Below, piece after piece: positions 27,001 to 36,000 of a stretch of DNA of 64,000 bases. The position numbers and the translations under genes were made by a program. The stretch is from Candidatus Accumulibacter necessarius. GTDB taxonomy: Bacteria > Pseudomonadota > Gammaproteobacteria > Burkholderiales > Rhodocyclaceae. The number at the start of each line of letters is the position of its first letter. Position 1 is the stretch's first letter. The stretch spans positions 1 through 64,000 of the forward strand of contig JAFLDL010000001.1 of the NCBI GenBank assembly GCA_017302435.1, written 5' to 3'. Below the pieces are notes generated by a model that was given only the letters and a program-made list of their open reading frames with translations, was not told where the DNA came from and made no database searches.

Positions 27001-30000
27001 TGCCACCCCCGACTGCGATGAACCCCTGATTCAGAGGAATTTCTGTTTGGACCCCGTCGATTCGCAAGGTCGCAGCTTCGCCGGCAGTGAGCGTCACCCG
27101 GTGTCCATCCAGCAGCATCGCCACCGCGGTGATATTCGACGCGAGGTCGCCTACCGGTGCTGTGCGGACTTGTACCAACACATCGTGCCCGTTCGGGCTC
27201 TGCATCGCCACGAACTCGCCCACCGCCTGGAAGTCGTAGGCCAGGCCGTCAAGTGTGGTCAGATGGGGATCGCCCCGAAACACCGGTCTTGGCCAGGGCG
27301 GCAGCGAGATATCGTCATTGCCGATGGTGCCGACCGCCTGTCGGTTGCCGAATTTCAAGCCTGTACCGGGGTCGCCGAGCGTCACAAAGAATGTCTCGTT
27401 TCGCTCTTCGTCATTGTCCCGATTGATGTCTACGACGATCCACTGCTTTCCCTCCCCGTCTTCGAATTTCAACTTACCAATCCCCATGTTGGCGATATCG
27501 CTGCCGTCGGCGGGACTTTGCGGTCCGCCGGTCACACCATAGGAGAGTTCAAGCACACCATGGGTGTTACTGCGCGTCACCTCGAACCTGAAGGGAGTGG
27601 TCCCGCCGTTGCTCCCTTCTGCTCGGGAAACGCTACTGACGATGGACACCTTCTGGGCATCGTCATCCTCGATCGTCCCGACGGACTGCCGGTTGCTGAA
27701 GGTCCAGCCGGCAAGGTCTCCCAGCGTCACGAAGAAGGTCTCGTTCGGCTCGATGTTGCCGTCCGGGTTGACCTTCACCGTGATCACGGCGCTGCCTTGG
27801 CCATCAGCGAAGTTCAGCTTGTCGGTGTACGAAAGCCCCTGCACGTCCTGATCATCGGCCGGCAGCGTCGGGCCCGGCGTGACGCCGTAGCTCACCTCCA
27901 CCGGCCCCTGGGTGTTGGTGCGCGTGACGGTGAACTGCATCTCGGTCCACTGCACCGGAGCAGTGGTATCAGTGCCCTCGCTCTTCGACACCTCGCTGAC
28001 GATGGAGAGCTTCCTGCTGTCGTCGTCCCCGATCGTCCCCAGGGCCTTGTCGGTGCCGATCACCGGCGTGGCTGCCGCGCCAGCAGCCTTCCGACCGGGA
28101 TTCGTCAGCTGGACATAGAAGCGTTCATCCAGTTCCGGGTCGGCGTCGCCCTTCACGGGAATGCTGATCGTCTTCGAAAGCACGCCGTCGGCCGCGAACG
28201 TCACCGTGCCGATGATCTTCCCGTCGAAGTCGTTCGAGTCCGCCCACACCCCTCCTTTCGGGCCCAACGCAACCGCATAGTCGACGCTGCACTCGATGTC
28301 CCCCGCATGGGCGTTGCCACCGCGTGACACCGTGAAGGTGAAGTAAGTCGTCCCTGCATTCCCTTCCTGCTGGCTGCTGCCGCCATCTGGCGCGATGGAG
28401 AACTCCAGGTCATCGTCGTTCTGGATCAATCCTCTTGCAGTTTCCTGATCGATCTCGAAGCCGTTCGTCGCTTGCGACAGTGTCACGACAAACCCCTCAT
28501 CATCCTCGTCCCGATCGTCGGGAACCACCTCGATGGTGATCGTCTTCGACGGTTCCTTCTCGGCGAAATCGAGCGTGTCTGTGGTCAGACCCATCAAATC
28601 TGTGGTCACATCCGCAGCGGATACCCCAGCTCCGGTTACCGTGTACCTGACGGAGAAAGCCTCATCCGAGGTGCCCGCGCGCCACACCTCAAACGTAAAG
28701 GGGGTGGCCCTGGGCGGAGCACTGATATCAGTCCCTTCTGCCTTTTCGGCATCAACTGCCTTGATCGACACCTGTTTTGGCGAGTCGTCGTCCTTGATGG
28801 TGCCCTGGGCCTCAGGGTCCTTCACCACCAGCTGCAACGGTTTGTCCAGAAAGACTTTGAAGGTTTCGTTCGGCTCCTTCAGGCTGTCGTCGACGATGTC
28901 GATTTCAAGCGGAACCTCAGGCGACGCATTGCCACTCTTGAAGAAGGCCGTGCCGTGAAGGACATTGCCGAGGTCAGTACCGTCTGCCTGGCCTGCCTCG
29001 AACTCCACTCGCCAGTTCACGGCGGAGTCGTACTTCAAATCACCGGAACGGCTAATCGAGAACACGATCTTCCCGTCATCCTCCATGGCGGTCGCATCTG
29101 AGATCGTCAAACGCGGATAGGTATCATCATCCTGGATAACTCCAATCGCCTCTTTCTTGTCCCCGACAACTGTCGCATTCGTGATCGGCGATAGCGTGAT
29201 CTTGAACCCTTCGTCATTTTCGTTCTTCTGGTCGTCACCTTGAACACGAATCCGGAGATCTTTTGATGTCTCATCCCGCTGGAAGATCAGCTCGCGCGAC
29301 TTTGGGAATACCCCGCCTTCGAAGTCGTCTGGATCAGCACCATCTGCACCGTCTGGAGCGATCGTACAGTGGACGATTGACGGCTTTTCCAAATCGCCCG
29401 ACCGAATGACTGTGTAAACGTACTCCGTGACCGAGCCGACATCACCTTCATAGTAACTCACGGAGGGTGGCACGATCCAGACTAGGGCATCCGACGCTTC
29501 GTAAGTAATGAGGGTATGAACTGGCTCCCCTGGAGAGCTCTGCGTCGCGACGAATTTCCCGGGCGACAAATCGGCACCCAACTTGATGGTGGTTTCGAAT
29601 GTGCCATTCGTGTCACTGTCGATAAGTAACGAGCCCACTTGGTAATTGAGTTCACGGCTGCTAAACCGCGCTCCATCAAAACGAATCACGTCCTCTGACC
29701 AGAAGTCCTTGATCGTATCCCCATTAAGCTCGCTCTGTGTGCCGATAAATCTGTCTTGGTCAGGGCCGCCGGACAAGCTATCCGAGCCGCTCCCCCCGAA
29801 AATGTTATCGATGCCACCTAGCCCTATAATCGTGTCATCGCCGGAGCGGCCAAACAGGTTGTCGCCATACGCACTTCCAATGATCTCGTCTTTCGCTGCT
29901 CGGCCAAAAATGGTCACACTGGAGCCGTAATGGCTCGACGTGATGTGGCGAAAATCATAGGTCTTTGAGGCATCATGATTCAACAGAACAGCCGAATCCT

Positions 30001-33000
30001 CGAAAATGTATTGCGTATACAGCGGATCTGTTGCGACTTCCACAAACAGGTCCGAAGCATCGAGTGCGTGGGCACGCATGGAGTTCGCATCTCTGCCCCA
30101 CCCTGATCGCGAATCTGTATAGTCCTCCCAGAAAAACACGAGATTATCTGTGGTGGAGGTGTTTTCTGGAAGACGCTTTGGATCGCTCTCATCGTTAATA
30201 CCCCCCTGCAATCTCTTGAACACGTAGTCATTTTCGAATCCGATGTTGGCTATTTCCCGCAGCAGCACAGAATTTCCCTGTACGTTTCCGGGAGCGAAAG
30301 CGATATAGCGCGCTTGGTCAAAAATATCTGTTGGGCCAGCGCGATTTTTTTCCTGTGTAAATATTTCATTTACGGTCGACCCGCCGCGACTATGCCCGAC
30401 GATCCATAAATCAGGTGAGGCAGTCGGATATTGAAGTTGCACATAAGTTCTAATAGCGCTTATTAGTAATGACTCCCCTTGGTAAAGCTCCCCATGGGTA
30501 TGCGCGTCTGAGGCTACTTTTCCGCCTGGGTGCACAAGTATGATTTCCATGCCGTTATTGCTGATCACAGGGAGACACCGCTGGGGATCTTGAGCTAATG
30601 GGGTGTTGGGTATCGGGTCGCCGACAAAAAACCCTTGGGCATCGAATCTTCCAGCCGGTATAGTCGGGAGGTCTGTGTGGCCGAGTAGGCGGTAGCCACC
30701 AGGTATTGGTTGGCCGTATGCGCTGTGTATGAAGCCGTTGACCATGGTCAGTTCAGTTGCAGTCAAATTGGCCTTTGTAAGGAAAGGTGGTTCGTACACT
30801 GAAGCCATAGCGGAAGGAATGGCGAAAGTCGCATTGGTCGCGTTCGATAGTTGAACCGCGAAGGACTCTCTTAGACCCGGCGCATCGTCGCTAGCCACAC
30901 TTACCGTTAGCATTCGTGATGACTCTCCGGCAGAAAAGGTAATCGTACCGATCACTGATCCATTGAAATCTCGCCAGTCAGACGGGTTGTCGCCCCACCC
31001 GCTCACCGCGTAGTCCACGGACGAGGTACCGTTAAGATCGCCGCTCCGTGTCACCTCGAAGGTAAACGGTGTCACACCGGACTCGCCTTCCGCCTTCTCG
31101 TCGTCTAGGGCCTTGATCGAAATCACCGGCGGTTCGGTGACGTAGCGCACGGTAGTCGCCGCGGCGTCAGCGGGGTCGCTGGCTGTAACCTCGAATCGGC
31201 CGTAGAAGCTCCCCTCCAAGCCAATTTCGGCCTCGGAAAGGCCATCACCGTTGGTGTCGATGCGCAGAGTGCCGTTGGAGAATGCGACCTGATTGGCTGT
31301 CAGCCGGTCGCCGGTCACGAGGAACGCGTCCAGGGTGCACAGGTCGCTGATGGTATCGCCGTCGAGTTCGGCAAGTGTACCTCGGAAGGTATCGGCCCCC
31401 TCGTCGCCGGTCAGCCGGTCGGCACCAGCATGGCCATCGAGAACATCGTCGCCGGCCCCGCCTTTCAGCGTGTCGGCGAGGACGGTACCGCGAAGCACGT
31501 CATCGGCCGCCGTCCCGGCGAGGTCGAATACCTCCATGCCCCTTGCGGTCACCAGATTGACAGTCGTGGCCCCCTGCTGGATCGACCATTCCACCGCCAG
31601 TGTCGGATCCTCTGTCGGCGCGCCACTCGCGTCGTAGGCCTCCATGGCGATGCCGTCCCCCGATCCGGTCACCCCAACGCCCGACCAGTCCAGAATCAAC
31701 CGGTCAGTCCCGGTGCCGCCATCGAGCACATCGCCGTCAATGCCCGGATCCAGAGCATCGTCCCCGTCGCCACCTCGAAGGTAATCGTTGCCAGCACCGC
31801 CGATCAACGTGTCGTTCCCGCCGCCGCCGATGAGTGCATCGTCGCCGGCTCCACCTTCGATGAGGTCATCGCCGCGCACGTGCACGGCGTCCTTGCCGAG
31901 GACGACATAGGTCACCCCGACGTTGCTGGGGCCCGCCGTGCTGATCAGGAAGTCGGGAACGCCGTCGGCGTCCACGTCACCTGCCGCGGCCATCCCCCGC
32001 ATCCACTCCGAGTATTCGTTGGCCACGGCAAAGCCGCCCGTCCCGCCAGTCAGGTCGCCGACTCCGACCGGTACGCCGCTGCCCTTGCCATAGACGACGC
32101 CCGACAAGACGCTACGCGGGTAGTTGAAGTTCAGCACCAACTGATCGTCGCGACCGTCACCATTGAGATCCCCCGCGCGAATCGGCGCGCCACCGAAGTC
32201 CAGCCGGTAGCCGCCATTGCCGGCCGCGACGTCGGTCAGCGAGACGTGGCTCGGGTTGGCGCTGCCAAAGACGACGTAGCTGGTCCCGGATGCCCCGATC
32301 AGGTAATCAGTGTGCCCGTCGCCATTGACGTCCCCGCCGGAAGCGACCGAACTGCCCGCACCGCTGATCTTGAAGCCGCCAATTCCCTGCGCAACGTCGT
32401 CGAGATTGATCTTGCCGTTGTCGGCCTTGCCGTAAACCAGGTAGGAGGCTGCGTGTCCGGGCGCGCCGATCAGCAGGTCGGGAATGGCGTCGCCGTTGAC
32501 GTCGCCCACTCCGGCGACTGACTCTCCCGCCGCATCGCCCGGTCCATCCGCGCGTTGACGGTCACCGTTTTCGCCAACGATCTTGTAGCCGCCCACCCCG
32601 TTGGCGACGTCGTCAAGATTGACCTTGAGGCCGTCGGCCTTGCCCCACACCACGTAGGCCGCGCCGGCCTGGTAGCCGCCTTCGTCGTTCCAGCGCGCGC
32701 CAATCAAGACGTCGTCGTTGCCGTCGGCGTTGAGGTCGCCCGCTGCGGACAACGAGTAGCCGGCCCAGTCACCATAGTAGTAGCCGTACTGATTGCCATA
32801 CTCGCCGACGATCTTGAAGCCGCCGTTGCCAGCGGCAACCTGCGCCAGGTCAATCTGACCACCGTCGGACTTGCCGAAGACCACGAAGGCCGCGCCGGAA
32901 TAACCGCCGCCGCCTTCGGGGTCGTTGTAGTTGGCGATCAGCAGGTCGCCCAGGCCATCACCGTTGACATCACCTGCGCTGGTGATCGAGCCGTAGATGT

Positions 33001-36000
33001 ATTCACTGCCACTGGCAACGATCTTGTAACCCCCGATACCCGCCGCGGCATCGTTGAGGTTGATTTGCCAGTTGTTGCCGAAAGGTCCGAACAGAACATA
33101 CACCGCGCTCGACGCGCCGACCGCGATATCTGCGTGCCCGTCGCCATTGACGTCTCCCAGCCCAGCGAGCGAGCTTCCTGCATAGTCGTTCGCCTTCTCG
33201 CCGTTGATCCGCACGCCCCCCACGCCTCGGCCCACGTCGTAGAGTGACACCTGCCCGCTGTCAGCGCCTTCGCCATCGCCCAGCAGCGTGTCGTTGCCAG
33301 CGCCACCGATCAGATGATCGGTGCCAGCCAAGCCGATCAGCCTGTCGTTGCCCGTACTCCCGGTGATCACGTTGTCCAGGGCGTTGCCACGCGCCATGCC
33401 GGGTTTCGTGATGCTCAGTCGTTCGACGTTGTCCTGCAGAACCGAGCTAAAGGCGATGTAGTCGGCACTGGCGAGGTCTGCGATGATGTGGTCGTCACCT
33501 TCGTTCGGAAGTTCGACTATCCCGCCCCAGGTCGCGTCGCCAACGATGTAGGTGTCGTCGCCCGGCCCGCCGGCAAGTGTGTTGCCGCGCAACCACGGGG
33601 TACCGAAGTCCTCCAGCGTGTCGTTGCCTTCGCCCCCATACAGGTAGTCGTCCTCGTTGGCCGCCCCCCCGATGAGACGGTCGTCACCCGCACCACCGTA
33701 CAGCGTGTCATTGCCCGACGCCCCGTCAAGCACGTCGTTGCCGCCAAGACCAATCAGCACGTCATTTCCGAAAGAGCCCAGCAGGCCATTCGATACGTCG
33801 TTACCTACCAAACGGTCGGCATAAGGGCTGCCGATCACGTTCTCGATGTCGATCAGTGTGTCGCTGCCGAGGTTACCGTCGTCGGCAGCCAACCCGGCAC
33901 CCAGATCCACGCCGACCGAGCCCAGCGCACGGGAGTAGTCCGCGGTGTCGATGCCCGCTGCGCCGTCGAGTGTGTCGTTGCCGCCGTTGCCTTCGAGGCG
34001 GTCATCACCCGCGCCGCCCTCGAGCCGGTCATCGCCGGTATCGCCAGTCAGCACGTCGTCGCCACCGCCGGCATTCACCGTGTCGTTGCCGGCCAGGCCG
34101 TCGAGCACGTCGTCGAAGGGCGTGCCGCTGTAGCCGTCGTCGCCCGTGGAGCCAACCCAGCGTTCGCCCAGCGCTCCCAGCCCGACGAAGTCGGCTTCGG
34201 TGAGGCCGTCGACGGGCATGCCCTTGATCGTGAGAAGGTCGCCGTTGCCGAAGTCGATGCGCGCCTCTCCACTCACATAGCTGACGCGCGCGCGCAAGGC
34301 CGCCCAGTCGGCAACGAGTGCTCCGAAGCCCGCCACATCGATGCGGTCCTGGCCGCGCACGAAGTCGGTGATGGTCTCGCCTTCCATACCCGGCAGGAGG
34401 ACGAAGCAATCCGCCCCGGCACCGCCGGTCAGGGTGTCGGCCCCGGCATCGCTGCCGAGGACGTCGTTGCCCGCGCCGCCGTCCAACAGATCGGCACCCG
34501 CCCCGGCCCATAGTTCATCATCGCCGTTCTGACCGTAGAGCGCGTTGGCGAGCGCCGATCCCAAGAGCTTGTCGGCGTGCGCCGAGCCGTTGAGGTTCTC
34601 CATGTCGACGAGGGTGTCGGTACCGCCCAGGCCGTCCTGGGTGGCCATGCCCACACCGAGGTTGGCCATGACGGCACCCGCGGAGCCCGAGTAGTCCGCC
34701 GTATCCGTCCCTATCCCGCCGTCGAGTTTGTCACTGCCACCGCCACCGACGAGCCAGTCATCGCCGGCTCCGCCCTCGATCAGGTCATCGCCTCGCACGT
34801 GCGCGGCTGCGTGGCCGTCGATCAGGTACGCGTACCCACGGTTATTGTCGTTGTAGGTCGACCCGGCCAGCAGGTCAGGCACGCCGTCGCCGGTGACGTC
34901 ACCGGGTGCGGCGGTCGCCGAGAACGACACGTATTGCTCGATGCCGATCGCGAAGCCGCCGATTCCGGCCAGTATCTCTGCCGCGTTTACGGGCGTCCCG
35001 CCCGCTCGCCCGAATACCACGCCCGAGTGGTAGATGCTGCTCTGCTGTGACGTGAAGTTGGTCACCAGCAGGTCGCCCCGCCCGTCACCATTGATATCCC
35101 CGAGGTTGACCGGCGATCCCCCGAAGTTCAATGCGTAGCCGCCGTTGCCCGCACCGACCTCGGTGAGCAAGACGTTGCCCGGTGTGGCCGAGCCGAACAC
35201 CACGTAGCTCACGCCCGAGCCACCGATCAGGTAGTCTGTCCGCCCGTCGCCATTGACGTCTCCGCCCGAGGCCACCGAACTGCCTGCACCGCTGATCTTG
35301 AAGCCGCCAATTCCCTGCGCAACGTCGTCGAGATTGATCTTGCCGTTGTCGGCCTTGCCGTAAACCAGGTAGGAGGCTGCTTGTCCGGGCGCGCCGATCA
35401 GCAGGTCGGGAATGGCGTCGCCGTTGACGTCGCCCACTCCGGCGACCGATTCACCCGCCGCATCGCCCGGTCCATCCGCGCGTTGACGGTCACCGTTTTC
35501 GCCAACGATCTTGTAGCCGCCGACCCCGTTGGCGACGTCGTCGAGATTGACCTTGAGGCCGTCGGCCTTGCCCCACACCACGTAGGCCGCACCGGCCTGG
35601 TAGCCGCCTTCGTCGTTCCAGCGCGCACCAATCAAGACGTCGTCGTTGCCGTCGGCATTGAGGTCGCCCGCTGCGGACAACGAGTAGCCGGCCCAGTCAC
35701 CATAGTAGTAGCCGTATTGATTGCCATACTCGCCGACGATCTTGAAGCCGCCGTTGCCAGCGGCAACCTGCGCCAGGTCAATCTGACCACCGTCGGCCTT
35801 GCCGAAGACCACGAAGGCCGCGCCGGAATAACCGCCACCGCCTTCGGGGTCGTTGTAGTTGGCGATCAGCAGGTCGCCCAGGCCATCACCGTTGACATCA
35901 CCCGCGCTGGTGATCGAGCCGTAGATGTATTCACTGCCACTGGCAACGATCTTGTAGCCCCCGATACCCGCCGCGGCATCGTTGAGGTTGATTTGCCAGT

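Noticed and set aside
26672-28327. A 551-codon plus-strand open frame antisense to the giant RTX gene, and similar ones at 24737-25729, 31430-32521, 33314-34513 and 35381-36175
   Set aside because: They are shadows of GC-rich repeat coding on the other strand, recur at both FG-GAP copies, and have no family features or ribosome sites.
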